Below, in pieces: positions 52,562 through 62,376 of a DNA stretch of 64,000 nt (position 1 is its first letter; each line of letters starts with the position of its first letter). Where the stretch lies: positions 1-64,000 of the forward strand of contig CANKOY010000008.1 in the NCBI GenBank assembly GCA_947484275.1, given 5' to 3'. This stretch comes from Planctomycetota bacterium (lineage in GTDB: Bacteria > Planctomycetota > UBA1135 > GCA-002686595). The notes below the pieces were generated by a model that was not told the DNA's origin, did not search any database, and saw only the letters and a program-made list of their open reading frames with translations. The position numbers were made by a program, and so were the translations under genes.

Positions 52562-55500
52562 ATGAGTGACACGTCCAGCATGAACCCGACGCCCGCCCCG
52601 ATCGCCCGCTCGATCGCAAGTTTGTTCGGTGTGAAGTCGCTGACCGCCCGCACAGGGATGGCTTGGGCGCTTTTCCTCGGCACAGGGGCAGCCTTCCTCG
52701 ACGGTTGCGGCAGCACCTCGCCCGCCCCGAGTTCGAACAACGCCCCGGGTGCGGTGTTGGTGGATCCGCTGACGGGCAAGAGTTTCGTGGTCGACGCGAA
52801 CAGCAGCGGCCAAGCGAATCGGATCAGCCTGATCAGTTCCTACTGGGGCCGGCTGGTCGACGTTTATTCGCTAGACACCAACCCGGCTGATCCGCAGCAC
52901 CTGAATCCGCAGCAGTTCCCGCGTCCTGAGACGCTGCGCTTCTCGAGCTTCGTCATCGGGGACAACATCGCTTCCGACCTCACCAATTTCCGCCTCGATC
53001 GCAACCCGATCACGGAGATCGAGACCGTCACCATTCTCCACGACCCCAACGACGCGGATCCGGCCCTGCGGGCGGCGTACGTCAGCGCGTTCTCGCAGCT
53101 GGATCGCAACGTTCAGCCGCTGAAACTCAACGGCCTCAACGTGCTGCCGACGGCGACCTTGACGGCGTGTCCGCGGAACTCGGCGCTGGTTTTGGTTTTT
53201 GACGACCTGCTCAGCGCCAGCTCGATCACAGCGAAAAACATCGCGGTCTTCACCGGCTATCCGCCCGTGCTGCCCTACGAGCCGCGCGTGATTCCCGATT
53301 CGACCCACGGTGATCTCTTCGACAGCAACGGTGACGGAACCCCGGAGTTCCATACGACGCGCGTCGTGATCGATCTAACCGTCTCCCAGGTTGAGTCTCA
53401 GCAGTCGAGTCCGCCGCTGCCGGTCAACTCCCTCGGACTGCCTGAGGCCCAGGTGAGCAACCAGCCGAACGTGCTCGTTCGCATCCCGACCCGCGCCGTA
53501 CCGGCGATCGGCCAGCTGACGACGCTGGCCAATCTCGGGGGCTCCGGCATGAATTTCGCCTCCAACGGCCCGAACGATCCGGTGTCGCCGACGGAGGACG
53601 TGGTGCGCTCGATGCGCTCCGCCAGCGCTGACCTCGGGGACCCGAACAACGGATTCCTCGTCGACCAAATTGCCCCCCGCGTGATCGCGGTTCAGGGAAT
53701 TGGCCTGACCGTGCCGCCGTCAATCGATGGCATCAATGCCGTGGTCACTGTGTTGTTCGATACACCTGCTTGCGCGCCGACTCCGCGCGTTGGCGATGTG
53801 ATCCGCATCGGCAGCTCGGCCCTGGCGGTCGTGACCCAGCCGGGAAATCCTCCCTCCGCCGGCGCAATCACCGGTCTGCACGTGCGCCTTGAAATTGGCC
53901 GCACCGACATCATTGGGATGCCGCCCGATCCGACCGCGACCTTCATCAGCGGGGTGGCGCAGTACCTGATGCCCTACGATCCGACCCTCAGCCTGCCCCC
54001 GGCGTGCTTCGTGCGCTTCAGTCCGCCTCCGACTGCGCTGCCGGACCAGGGCGTTGCGCCGAATTCCTCCGTCACGATTCGCTTCAGCGAGCCGATGGAC
54101 CCGAGTTCGGTCTCAGCCTTCGAGAACTTTGCGGTGACGCGCGTCTCGAACGCGAGCACCGTGATTGTGCTCGGCAACACGATCGTTGGCACGGTTCAGC
54201 CTTCCCTCGACCTGAAGGAATTCACATACACGCCTCAGTTGCCCTTCGAGCGCAACGCCGTCAACTTCCCCGCGGGTGAGGACTATCGTCTGACCCTGAC
54301 CGGCGGAGCCAACGGGGCGATCGACCTCTCAGGGCGCGGTTTGGTCGACGCCCTGCAGCCGATCTTGTTCCGCATGGCCGGCACTGCGGGCGATTCACGG
54401 ACCCGTTGCTTCGCATTCCGATTCAACAGTGCGGACGAGGACGCCAACAACGCGCCCGAACTGCGCGGTCAGTTCCTCTATAATTTGACCAAGGGCACGA
54501 TCCGCCCGCGGGCCGTTTCGCGCTTCTCAGCGGTGGCTGACGCCACCCAACCGGTCGTCGGTCTGATGGTTCCGTTCACGGCACCGATCCAGACTCCGCT
54601 GTCCAACCTGGGCAGCAAGATGATGACCCTCTACCGCTACCACGACCTGGGCTTCGGTCTGGTGGACGACTCGACTTTGAACCTGGACCTCGAGGGGCTT
54701 GCCTGGTCGCCCTTCGCCGGACTGCAGGTCGACACGTACTCGCGCTTCCGCATGGCGGTGTGCCACTCGTTGTTCTTGCCGGACGAAGTCATCGACCCGG
54801 CCTCGCTTCTGCCCTCGTTCCCGCTGTCCGGTTTGGTCAAGACCTTTGACTCCAACCAGCTCAGCGCAACGAAGGACCCGCTGAAAATCGTGCACCAGAA
54901 GGACCGCGGATACAGCGTTCAGCCGGTCGACGCGTTCGTGTCGAGCACGGGCACCCTGATGATGCCCTACCCGATGAACCGCGGGTTGCCGACGACGCAG
55001 TACACGCGCTACACCTTCCGCGATACCAGTCTTCTGGAAGTCGGTGGCCCCGGCGGAAGTGGCGTTGAGACGAACATCAACGCACTCGCCTTGGGCGTGA
55101 CGGCGATCAAGCTCTACACGGCGACCAAGGTTCCTTCGCTCGGTCTGCCGCTCTTGATGGAGTTCCGCTGCTACCAGGACGATGCGGCCTTTGGCTTGAA
55201 TGGCTTCAAGATCAACCTCGCCCTGAACTCTTCGGCACGGCCGGCCTTCCGCGCGTTTTCGACCGGCGGCGTCCTTGCCAACGGCTCGCTGTTCAAGATC
55301 GACCCGGACAACGAGCCGATCGCGCGCGCGGGAATCAACCCTGGCACCGGAGCTCCCACGGGCTTCGGCACGGAGACCGATCCCTCGTTCTACGTCGGTC
55401 AGGCCGACTTCGTCGTGCGCGTCAACCGCGTGCACACAATCTGGCTGGACACTCTGCAGTTCACCGCGCAATACCAGACGCCTGTCGTCGATCCGCCGAA

Positions 55501-55834
55501 TGCTCTTCAGCCGGCGGGGACCTCGGTCATCGTGGCCCTTCGCGGCGCGACCAACGTAAGCAACGGGGCCACTCCGCCTCCGGGTCAGCCCTTCCCGCGT
55601 TTCGACGCGCTGAAGTACGACCCCTACGGGGATCCGCGCGCGAACGTAGTCGCGCCTGGCAACTTCACGGTCAGCTTCCCAGTGGTTGGCGGAGTCCCCG
55701 ACAACACCTGGAAAACCAACCTCGCGCTGCTGAACAACATGCGCTTCGTCCAAGCTCGGATCACGATGATCTCGAACCCCGACACGCTGCTGTTCCCGGA
55801 AATCACAGCGATGGGCTTCTCCCTGCTGTACTAA
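52562..55834 (+). CDS. Very large lipoprotein with SbsA/Ig-like (Big_5-type) modules
   Basis: 1090 aa from ATG 52562, chosen because it opens a long signal region ending in AFLDGC (Cys49), a plausible though weak lipobox. At least one Ig-like SbsA module is visible: APNSSVTIRFSEPMDPSSVS (about residue 500). Others show the form VVTVLFDTPACAP. The protein is rich in Thr, Pro, Asn and Asp and has no transmembrane segment after the signal. Function unknown; it is probably a surface or periplasmic structural protein. It is the first of three consecutive large lipoproteins. The C-terminus ends ITAMGFSLLY. Confidence 0.7.
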   Translation: MSDTSSMNPTPAPIARSIASLFGVKSLTARTGMAWALFLGTGAAFLDGCGSTSPAPSSNNAPGAVLVDPLTGKSFVVDANSSGQANRISLISSYWGRLVDVYSLDTNPADPQHLNPQQFPRPETLRFSSFVIGDNIASDLTNFRLDRNPITEIETVTILHDPNDADPALRAAYVSAFSQLDRNVQPLKLNGLNVLPTATLTACPRNSALVLVFDDLLSASSITAKNIAVFTGYPPVLPYEPRVIPDSTHGDLFDSNGDGTPEFHTTRVVIDLTVSQVESQQSSPPLPVNSLGLPEAQVSNQPNVLVRIPTRAVPAIGQLTTLANLGGSGMNFASNGPNDPVSPTEDVVRSMRSASADLGDPNNGFLVDQIAPRVIAVQGIGLTVPPSIDGINAVVTVLFDTPACAPTPRVGDVIRIGSSALAVVTQPGNPPSAGAITGLHVRLEIGRTDIIGMPPDPTATFISGVAQYLMPYDPTLSLPPACFVRFSPPPTALPDQGVAPNSSVTIRFSEPMDPSSVSAFENFAVTRVSNASTVIVLGNTIVGTVQPSLDLKEFTYTPQLPFERNAVNFPAGEDYRLTLTGGANGAIDLSGRGLVDALQPILFRMAGTAGDSRTRCFAFRFNSADEDANNAPELRGQFLYNLTKGTIRPRAVSRFSAVADATQPVVGLMVPFTAPIQTPLSNLGSKMMTLYRYHDLGFGLVDDSTLNLDLEGLAWSPFAGLQVDTYSRFRMAVCHSLFLPDEVIDPASLLPSFPLSGLVKTFDSNQLSATKDPLKIVHQKDRGYSVQPVDAFVSSTGTLMMPYPMNRGLPTTQYTRYTFRDTSLLEVGGPGGSGVETNINALALGVTAIKLYTATKVPSLGLPLLMEFRCYQDDAAFGLNGFKINLALNSSARPAFRAFSTGGVLANGSLFKIDPDNEPIARAGINPGTGAPTGFGTETDPSFYVGQADFVVRVNRVHTIWLDTLQFTAQYQTPVVDPPNALQPAGTSVIVALRGATNVSNGATPPPGQPFPRFDALKYDPYGDPRANVVAPGNFTVSFPVVGGVPDNTWKTNLALLNNMRFVQARITMISNPDTLLFPEITAMGFSLLY

Positions 55835-55961
55835 CCCGATCCGAATCGCTCCTTCGTCTCTGATCGGCATTCCCTTTCTCATCGCCTGAAACCTCCCACG
55901 CCGTGCGTGCGCGCCACCGGGCTCGCTGCGTCGGCCGTCCTTCGGAACTTTTTTCGCAACC

Positions 55962-58900
55962 ATGGACAAGTCAATGAACTCACACAGCCGTTTGCCTGCC
56001 CTCGGGCAGATTGCACCGCTCGCCCTCGGGCTTCTTGTGCTCGGCTGCAGCGGCGGAGGCAGCGGCGGAGGCGGGGGCGGCAGCATTCAGGTTCAGAGCC
56101 TGAACTTGGCGGCGAACAGCATCTGGGCCATCAACCGCCCGATCACGATCGAGTTCAGCTCGCCCGTCGACTTCTCGACGGTGAACCTCAACTCGATCAA
56201 CATTCGTCAGATCAGTGGCACGCCGGCGGTTGGGGAATTCTCCCTGATCAATCCGACCACCGTGCAATTCCAGCCCCTGTGCCCGCGACTGCCCGACTTC
56301 TCGGACTCCGGGTTGAATGTCGGCGGTGTCGAGTACGAGATGCGCCTGGTGGGGAATTCGCCCTACTCGGTTCGTTCGACCACGGGCGCGGCGCTCACCA
56401 CAAGCGAGCAACGTCTCTTCAGCACCCCGAATACGCTCGACCCGGCGGGCTTGTTCTTCGACGACGTCGCGGGATCGCCGGTGCCGATCGTGCGCCTGCA
56501 AAATTCAACGGAGACCGAAGCCTCCTACGTCGAAGTTGGCGGCGACCCTGCGGCGCGAGTTTATTTCGAACGCATCCTCTCGGGGCCCGGCGCCGGAACG
56601 GTGGCGCTCGCTGGCGGGTTCCAATTGCCGCTGAACTTGCTGAGCGATCCGACGACGAAGCTCGCCTTCATGATCGTGCTCAACCAGCCGATCGACCCCA
56701 GCGCAGCGAACCTCAGTTCCTCGCGCATTCGCGTGCGGTATCTCGACACGACGACCACTCCCACCTGGAAGACGATCAGTTCACTAGTGACCCTGGTGGA
56801 GAACTGTGCCGGACGGGGAAGTCTGGTCCGCATCGAACCGCTGGGATCCCTGCCCCCCGGCACTGAATTGCGCTGCTTCATCGAGCCGGAGTTCCGCGAC
56901 CTGGTCGGCGAAACCAATTCGGTGACCCAATCCAACTTCGCGCCGAGTTCCACCCTGGCCGCGGCGGGAACCATCGGCGACTCGCTCGAAGAGGAATTCA
57001 ACGTGGGCGGCACCGCTCCCGGGTCGCGCGAAGAACTCAACCCGCCCCTCGGATTGCCTGTTGCGGATTGGGGCAACGGTAGCCTCTCAACGGCCTTCAG
57101 CTTCAGCGGCACAGGCGGCCCCGGTGGGGATTTCGACTGGGACGTGAAGGCTGGCCAGGTCTTCGTGCTCGACACCGCAACGACGATCCTCGTCGGCGGT
57201 CCGAATTTCGCGCCAACGGGGCAGCAGGTGGTCGTTGGGGGCGTGCTCGACCTGCGCAACTTCCGAGTGGCCCTGGGCGGAGTCTTGAAGATTCAGGGCC
57301 AGACGCCGGTAACGATCCTCGCGTCCGGGACCGTAGAGATCTTCGGCACGATCGAGATCAGCGGCACAGACTCGAAAGGCGTCAGTACTCTCAACACGAC
57401 GAACATTCCCGAGCCTGGTGCCCCAGGGGTCGCCGGCGGCGGCACGGGTGGAACTGGAAGCCCGCTTACGAACGCATCCTCGCCCAAGGGCACCAATGGA
57501 CAGGGCGCCTTCGCAGCGCCTGATCTCGGCGGGCTCGGCGGCCAGGCTACGTTCTGGACTGGCGGCGCGGGTAACGTCGATGCACGCCGGGGCACCGGCG
57601 GTGGCGGCGGTCGGTTCGGCGGAGACCAGATTTCACCCACGACTGGAATCTTCGATCAGACCTTCATCGGCCTAGATGCGGAGCCGGGCTTCAACAACCT
57701 CTTCACCGGCTCGCCCCCTCCGACGGGAGTCGTGACCGGACAATTTCCGCCCGTGGGCGGAGCGGTCGGCGTCTCGCCGTTCACCGACAACAACGCGAAC
57801 AACAACTTCATCGGCAGTGTCTTTGACACGACCACCAGCACTGTCATCGCTGGCGAGCTGACCCGGCCCTGGGCCGGCGCCGGCGGTGGAGGTGGTGGTG
57901 ATGCGATTTGGTCCTCTGGCACGCCGTTCCCGGTTCTGCCCTTCAACCCCGGCGAGGACGAGAAAGGCGCCGGCGGCGGCGGCGGCGGCGGATCGCTTCA
58001 GATCCTATCCCTGGGCAAGATCACTTTCGGGGCGGCCGGGAGGATCAATTGCCGTGGCGGTGCAGGCGGTGGCGGTGAGAACACGAACTTCGTCGACCGC
58101 GTGGGCGGTGGTTCCGGAGCCGGCTCCGGCGGCCACGTAATCCTCCAAACGGCTTCGAAGATTGACTTCTCCTTGGCCACTTCGACCACGCAGATTTCGA
58201 TCCTGGCCACCGGTGGGCAGGGCGGCGCGGGAATGGGCAACCAGGGCGGAGCTCAGATCGGGCCCGGTGGCGCGCAAGAGACCACTCCCCTGGCCGATGC
58301 ATGCCCGCCAGGCTTCCCCACGACCCAGTGCCGCGGAGTAATTTCCGGTGCGGGCGGCGACGGCAGCCCAGGGGTTATCCAGCTTCACACTCCCAACGGG
58401 TTGTTGGGTCAAGACATCTTGCTGCCCGGGAATCGGACCCTCTTCGACCTTTGCAAACCTCGGCCCGTGGCTGCGTCTCTGACCCAGCGCCTCATCCCGA
58501 GCTTCGGTCGTTCATCAGTCGCTCGCTCGCTGTGGATTCCCCTGGGCCTGAGCGCCTTTGACCCGACCGGTTCGCCGGCCTTCAAGGTCTCGACGTTCGA
58601 CTTCGGAGATGTCAACACAGCTACAGGTCAGGTACTGACGACCAATGGTGTCGTGAATCTTGGGCCGCCGCTTCTGGGGCCCGCAACCATCGCAGTGGGG
58701 CCGACCCTGCCGTTCATCGACCCCTCAGGGCGCACGATCTTCATGGATGCGACGCCCCTGATCGGTGGCGCGCAGGAGTACTTCGTGAACAACCCGGGCC
58801 TGCTCAAGCGCAGCACCCTGCGTCTATCGCAGGTGGGGCAACCCACAAACAATGTGCGCTTCGACGTGGTGTCCGTCGTCCTCGACACGACGCTGGTCAC

Positions 58901-59294
58901 GCCGCGCCTGAAGATCACGACCTCGAGCTCGGAAGCTCAATTGACGTCGTTCAGCGCTCCGGGCGGAGTTGCTGCTGAGTTGATCCCGACTTACTTCCGG
59001 GTGAAGACCAACGGCGTGCTCGGCTCGCTGCCGAATTCGGCAGCGGTGTTCCTGAAGTTCCAGGTGGCTCCGGAGACCCCGGGCGGCGTGCCGGATACGG
59101 CGGCTGCGGTGCCGCCGACCCCCGGGTCGGACGTCAGCGTTATCAACGCGGCGCAGCTTGCGGGCCCGAATCCGCCGCGCTTCCGTTTCGTGCGCTTCCA
59201 GGTCGAGTTCGACATCGACCGGCTCAACACTGGGATCACCCCCCTGACTCCGCTGCCGTCGCTCGACTTCCTGCGACTGCCCTTCCGTCACTAG
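55962..59294 (+). CDS. Large lipoprotein with Ig-like modules and glycine-rich beta-helix-like region
   Basis: 1110 aa from ATG 55962 (a second ATG lies at 55974). The signal peptide ends LLVLGC (Cys29), followed by a glycine/serine linker. An SbsA/Ig-like module begins near NRPITIEFSSPVDFSTVNLN. The middle (about 380-480) has short regular strands resembling a beta-solenoid (GGVLDLRNFRVALGGVLKIQ, SGTVEIFGTIEISGTD) and then glycine-rich stretches with runs of GGG (about 490-680). The C-terminal ~300 residues are globular and unrecognised. A T-run (cttttttc) lies just upstream of the start. Probably a cell-surface protein related to its neighbours. Confidence 0.7.
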   Translation: MDKSMNSHSRLPALGQIAPLALGLLVLGCSGGGSGGGGGGSIQVQSLNLAANSIWAINRPITIEFSSPVDFSTVNLNSINIRQISGTPAVGEFSLINPTTVQFQPLCPRLPDFSDSGLNVGGVEYEMRLVGNSPYSVRSTTGAALTTSEQRLFSTPNTLDPAGLFFDDVAGSPVPIVRLQNSTETEASYVEVGGDPAARVYFERILSGPGAGTVALAGGFQLPLNLLSDPTTKLAFMIVLNQPIDPSAANLSSSRIRVRYLDTTTTPTWKTISSLVTLVENCAGRGSLVRIEPLGSLPPGTELRCFIEPEFRDLVGETNSVTQSNFAPSSTLAAAGTIGDSLEEEFNVGGTAPGSREELNPPLGLPVADWGNGSLSTAFSFSGTGGPGGDFDWDVKAGQVFVLDTATTILVGGPNFAPTGQQVVVGGVLDLRNFRVALGGVLKIQGQTPVTILASGTVEIFGTIEISGTDSKGVSTLNTTNIPEPGAPGVAGGGTGGTGSPLTNASSPKGTNGQGAFAAPDLGGLGGQATFWTGGAGNVDARRGTGGGGGRFGGDQISPTTGIFDQTFIGLDAEPGFNNLFTGSPPPTGVVTGQFPPVGGAVGVSPFTDNNANNNFIGSVFDTTTSTVIAGELTRPWAGAGGGGGGDAIWSSGTPFPVLPFNPGEDEKGAGGGGGGGSLQILSLGKITFGAAGRINCRGGAGGGGENTNFVDRVGGGSGAGSGGHVILQTASKIDFSLATSTTQISILATGGQGGAGMGNQGGAQIGPGGAQETTPLADACPPGFPTTQCRGVISGAGGDGSPGVIQLHTPNGLLGQDILLPGNRTLFDLCKPRPVAASLTQRLIPSFGRSSVARSLWIPLGLSAFDPTGSPAFKVSTFDFGDVNTATGQVLTTNGVVNLGPPLLGPATIAVGPTLPFIDPSGRTIFMDATPLIGGAQEYFVNNPGLLKRSTLRLSQVGQPTNNVRFDVVSVVLDTTLVTPRLKITTSSSEAQLTSFSAPGGVAAELIPTYFRVKTNGVLGSLPNSAAVFLKFQVAPETPGGVPDTAAAVPPTPGSDVSVINAAQLAGPNPPRFRFVRFQVEFDIDRLNTGITPLTPLPSLDFLRLPFRH

Positions 59295-59310
59295 GAGTCG
59301 TTGATCGCAA

Positions 59311-59354
59311 CCGCGCCCCGCGCGCCGGCCAATGGGTCGGAGCGCGGGGCGCGG
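59311..59354 (+). terminator. Intrinsic terminator after the second large lipoprotein
   Basis: Perfect 13-bp stem ccgcgccccgcgc (59311-59323) and gcgcggggcgcgg (59342-59354), followed by cgtttgttctgt, the most T-rich tail of any hairpin in this window. Confidence 0.65.
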
Positions 59355-59424
59355 CGTTTGTTCTGTCGCAGTGTGTCGCCTCGATCGGCGCAAACGTTGG
59401 AGCGCGCGCACGTGACTTGATTCA

Positions 59425-61305
59425 ATGTCCAGCGTGCATCCTGCGCTCGCCTGCGTGCTCCACCTGTCAAGGTTCGCTTCGTACGCGAGCGTGCTGCTCC
59501 TGAGTGTCGCCTGCGGACCGGATACACCACCCCAGCCCGCCCTGCGGCTGTTGGACGTGCGACCGCGCGAGCGCACCAGCGTCTACTTGAACGAGCCGAT
59601 CGTCATGCACTTTTCGGGCGAGCTGGACCGAGCCTCGGTCACCGCCCTGAGCGTGCGCATCACAACACTCGCAGGTCGGCCGGCCAGTGGCACGCGTTTC
59701 GTCGTGGGCCGGGAGTTGATATTCGTGCCGGATCCTGTGCTCGCTCCGAATCTGTTGGACGGTGGATACCTGCCGAATTCCACCTACGTCATCGAGTTGG
59801 CGGGCTTTCCGCGGGTCGACGGCCTGCGAACTGTGGACGGCGGGTGTCTCGCGAATACCCAACGTGTCGAGTTTCGCACCGTCCAGATCGAGAGTCCGCG
59901 CGGGGGACCGCTGTTCATCGACGACTCGCCGGACCACGGCATGCCGCTCTTGATCAGCAGCAAATATGCGGGAGGTCCTCCCAATCGGCCGCGAATGTCC
60001 GCTCAATCCGGTCTGGAGCTCGAGGGCGAGGAGCCTATTGACCCCTCCACCCTGTCGGACGATGACTTCGCATTGGTGATCGACGATGGCCCGGGGAATC
60101 GGCGCGAATATCCCCTGCGGGCGCTCTTGACCGAGAACCACAACAAACGCGCCTTCCATCGCCAGGGCACCACTCGCCTGCGGCTCCTGCCGGGAACGCT
60201 TGTCCCGCCGGGCGACTACCGCCTGCGAATCAACTTCGCTTCTTTGCACCTGCGCGATCTTTCCGGCCACCCGATCCCGGTGATTGGCCGGGAACAGCTG
60301 AAGCAACTGCAGATCCGCGTCATGCATCAGCCGCCTGAGGGAATCCGGGGTGAGCACCTCGAGGAGTTCCTGAAGATTGAAAAGCGCTCTAGCGTCCTGG
60401 TCTCAGGCGCCGACGGAACCGCGCTATGGTCGAGCACGGGACGCGTGGAGGTGCGCTTCCCGGCCAGCGCAGGCGACGGATCCCAGGGCGACGTCCGCTT
60501 CACCGCCACGGAACAACGCGCGCGTCTGTCCGCCGCGCGCTTGAGCGTGCCGCTTGAGGTGGCCACGGTTCTCGACGGCGGCTCCGGCCTGTGTGTGCTC
60601 GCCAGCCAGGGTGCCATTGAGATTGCTGGCAAGCTGCGCCGCGAGGGCCAAGTACAGATCGCGCCCATGCCTGAAATGCGCGTCGGGGACACCCTGTCCG
60701 ACTGGATCCAGAAGCAGACCCACACAACACTGCCGCTGACGGTGATCGTGGCCGGCGGTGATCTGCGAATCAGTGGCGAACTAGATGTCCCTGGCCCGTT
60801 GCTCCTGGTGGCCGGCGGTCGGATTCGCGTCTCGGGTCGGATCCGAGTCGCGGGGGCAGAGCCCGTGGGTGCGAGTTACCTCTCGGATCGCGGCGAGGAC
60901 GGTGCCATAGCCATGTGGTCAGCCCGCGCCGGCGAGCGGATCGAGGCGAAACTCGCCGACGCGCCCTTGACCCTGGATCCGCCGCGACTCAATCCACTCG
61001 TCCGCCCCCTGACCTATGCGGTGGTTTCCAAGCCCATACCGTCCGAGGGGCGTGTGAGCCGGTGGCTTTTCGCCGAGGAACCACGGGGACGGGCCGGAGC
61101 AGGCAGTCTGCGCGTTGGCTACATCGGCGAGCGGCTCTCCGCCGACGCCTCGGGCAGCTTCGAGGATGAAGTGGAGGACCCGGCCTTGCTCGTGGATTGC
61201 CCGACCTTGCGCTTGGTGCTGCGGCTTGAGGTGCCCGTTGAGCCGAACGCGCCCTGGGATCCGCCGACGATCGATGCAGTCCGAGTGCGCTGGGAGACCC
61301 AGTGA
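59425..61305 (+). CDS. Lipoprotein with Ig-like module, third of the cluster
   Basis: 626 aa. Signal peptide ending LLSVAC (Cys30). An SbsA/Ig-like N-terminal module reads SVYLNEPIVMHFSGELDRAS. A C-terminal part around LTVIVAGGDLRISGELDVPG and RIRVSGRIRVAG resembles the beta-solenoid stretch of the preceding protein. The end (LRLVLRLEVPVEPNAPWDPP) is also similar in character. Function unknown. Its stop overlaps the GTG start of the prepilin peptidase, so it is translationally coupled to pilus biogenesis. Confidence 0.7.
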   Translation: MSSVHPALACVLHLSRFASYASVLLLSVACGPDTPPQPALRLLDVRPRERTSVYLNEPIVMHFSGELDRASVTALSVRITTLAGRPASGTRFVVGRELIFVPDPVLAPNLLDGGYLPNSTYVIELAGFPRVDGLRTVDGGCLANTQRVEFRTVQIESPRGGPLFIDDSPDHGMPLLISSKYAGGPPNRPRMSAQSGLELEGEEPIDPSTLSDDDFALVIDDGPGNRREYPLRALLTENHNKRAFHRQGTTRLRLLPGTLVPPGDYRLRINFASLHLRDLSGHPIPVIGREQLKQLQIRVMHQPPEGIRGEHLEEFLKIEKRSSVLVSGADGTALWSSTGRVEVRFPASAGDGSQGDVRFTATEQRARLSAARLSVPLEVATVLDGGSGLCVLASQGAIEIAGKLRREGQVQIAPMPEMRVGDTLSDWIQKQTHTTLPLTVIVAGGDLRISGELDVPGPLLLVAGGRIRVSGRIRVAGAEPVGASYLSDRGEDGAIAMWSARAGERIEAKLADAPLTLDPPRLNPLVRPLTYAVVSKPIPSEGRVSRWLFAEEPRGRAGAGSLRVGYIGERLSADASGSFEDEVEDPALLVDCPTLRLVLRLEVPVEPNAPWDPPTIDAVRVRWETQ

Positions 61306-62222
61306 ACCTGTTCGAACTAGCCCCGGAACTGCAGTTGTTTTGGTGGACGGCGATGGGCCTGTTCGTGGGCTCATTCCTAAACGTCGCCATTCACCGGCTT
61401 CCGCGGCCGGGGATGACCGTCTCCAAGCCGCGACGCTCCCTGTGCCCGAGTTGCGCGCGCTCCCTGACCTGGAAGGAGAACGTCCCGCTGTTTTCCTGGC
61501 TGCTCCAGGGGGGGAACTGCCGCGGCTGTGGATGGCGGATTCCCTGGCGTTATCCCTTGGTGGAGTTGCTGACCGCCTTGCTCTGGTTTGCCGTGGCTTG
61601 GATCACGCCGAGCGGGGAATGGGATCTGATTCTGGTCCGGGTCCTCGTGGTCAGCGGCTTGATCGTGGCCACCTTCGTGGACTTCGAGCACTTTGAAATC
61701 CCCGACGAGATCTCGATCGGTGGCATGGTCGCGGCGCCGATCCTCTCGTTTCTCGTGCCCGCCCTGCACCGGGAGACGGCCCTAGCCCTGGTTTTCAGCA
61801 GTGGCGACTCGGTCGATCGCACAGGGGCCTTTCTGGCCAGCCTTGCGGGTCTGGCCGCCGGCGGGGGAGTGCTCTTGCTGATTGGTTGGATCGGAAAACT
61901 GCTGTTTCGCCGTGACGCCATGGGGCTTGGGGACGTGAAACTGCTGGCGGCAGCTGGCGGATTCGTCGGGCCCGGGGCGGCAATGGTGGCCCTGGTGATC
62001 GGTTCGCTTGTGGCCTCGGTTGCCGGGGTGCTCAACGTCGCGCGTTTCTATTGGATCAGTCGCTCGCGCGTTCGCAAACGTGCTGCGAGCAAGGCTCCCG
62101 CGCGATCCCTGGCCTCGGCTCGGGTGGCCGGCCGGTACTTGCCCTTCGGACCGTACCTTGCGATTGGAGTTGGAATCGTGCTGCTCGCCTGGAATCATGT
62201 CGTGGGTTGGATCCCTCGGTAG
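61302..62222 (+). CDS. pilD: Prepilin peptidase / N-methyltransferase
   Basis: 306 aa from GTG overlapping the previous stop. Signatures: GLFVGSFLNVAIHRLPRPGM near the N-terminus, two CxxC pairs (C48/C51 and C73/C76) of the methyltransferase domain, and catalytic aspartates D127 (VDFEHFEIPDEIS) and D211 (GLGDVKLLAAAGG). Seven to eight hydrophobic segments put it in the inner membrane. It cleaves and N-methylates type IV prepilins or type II pseudopilins, matching the pilM-Q and PilT-type genes here. An extra ~30-residue basic loop (about 250-275) precedes the last helix. Confidence 0.93.
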   Translation: MNLFELAPELQLFWWTAMGLFVGSFLNVAIHRLPRPGMTVSKPRRSLCPSCARSLTWKENVPLFSWLLQGGNCRGCGWRIPWRYPLVELLTALLWFAVAWITPSGEWDLILVRVLVVSGLIVATFVDFEHFEIPDEISIGGMVAAPILSFLVPALHRETALALVFSSGDSVDRTGAFLASLAGLAAGGGVLLLIGWIGKLLFRRDAMGLGDVKLLAAAGGFVGPGAAMVALVIGSLVASVAGVLNVARFYWISRSRVRKRAASKAPARSLASARVAGRYLPFGPYLAIGVGIVLLAWNHVVGWIPR

Positions 62223-62376
62223 CGCGCGTCAGCCGCTCGACGATCCGACGACTCTTCGGTTTCGAAGAGCACGGTTTCTCTCGCGCAGTCGCACCTTGTC
62301 GGGACTGATTTCGGTTTCCGAGTCAGGGTCGCGGCTCGCGTTTCATCAACGGCACGAACTTCCAGGACTACTACCG

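Noticed and set aside
54527-56086. Minus-strand open frame of 519 codons
   Set aside because: It is antisense to two lipoprotein genes and rich in Arg/His/Asp as expected of shadow frames; no domain is visible.
57400-58300. CRISPR or tandem DNA repeat suggested by recurrent ggc/ggt triplets
   Set aside because: The periodicity comes from glycine codons in a coding region; there are no regular repeats with spacers.
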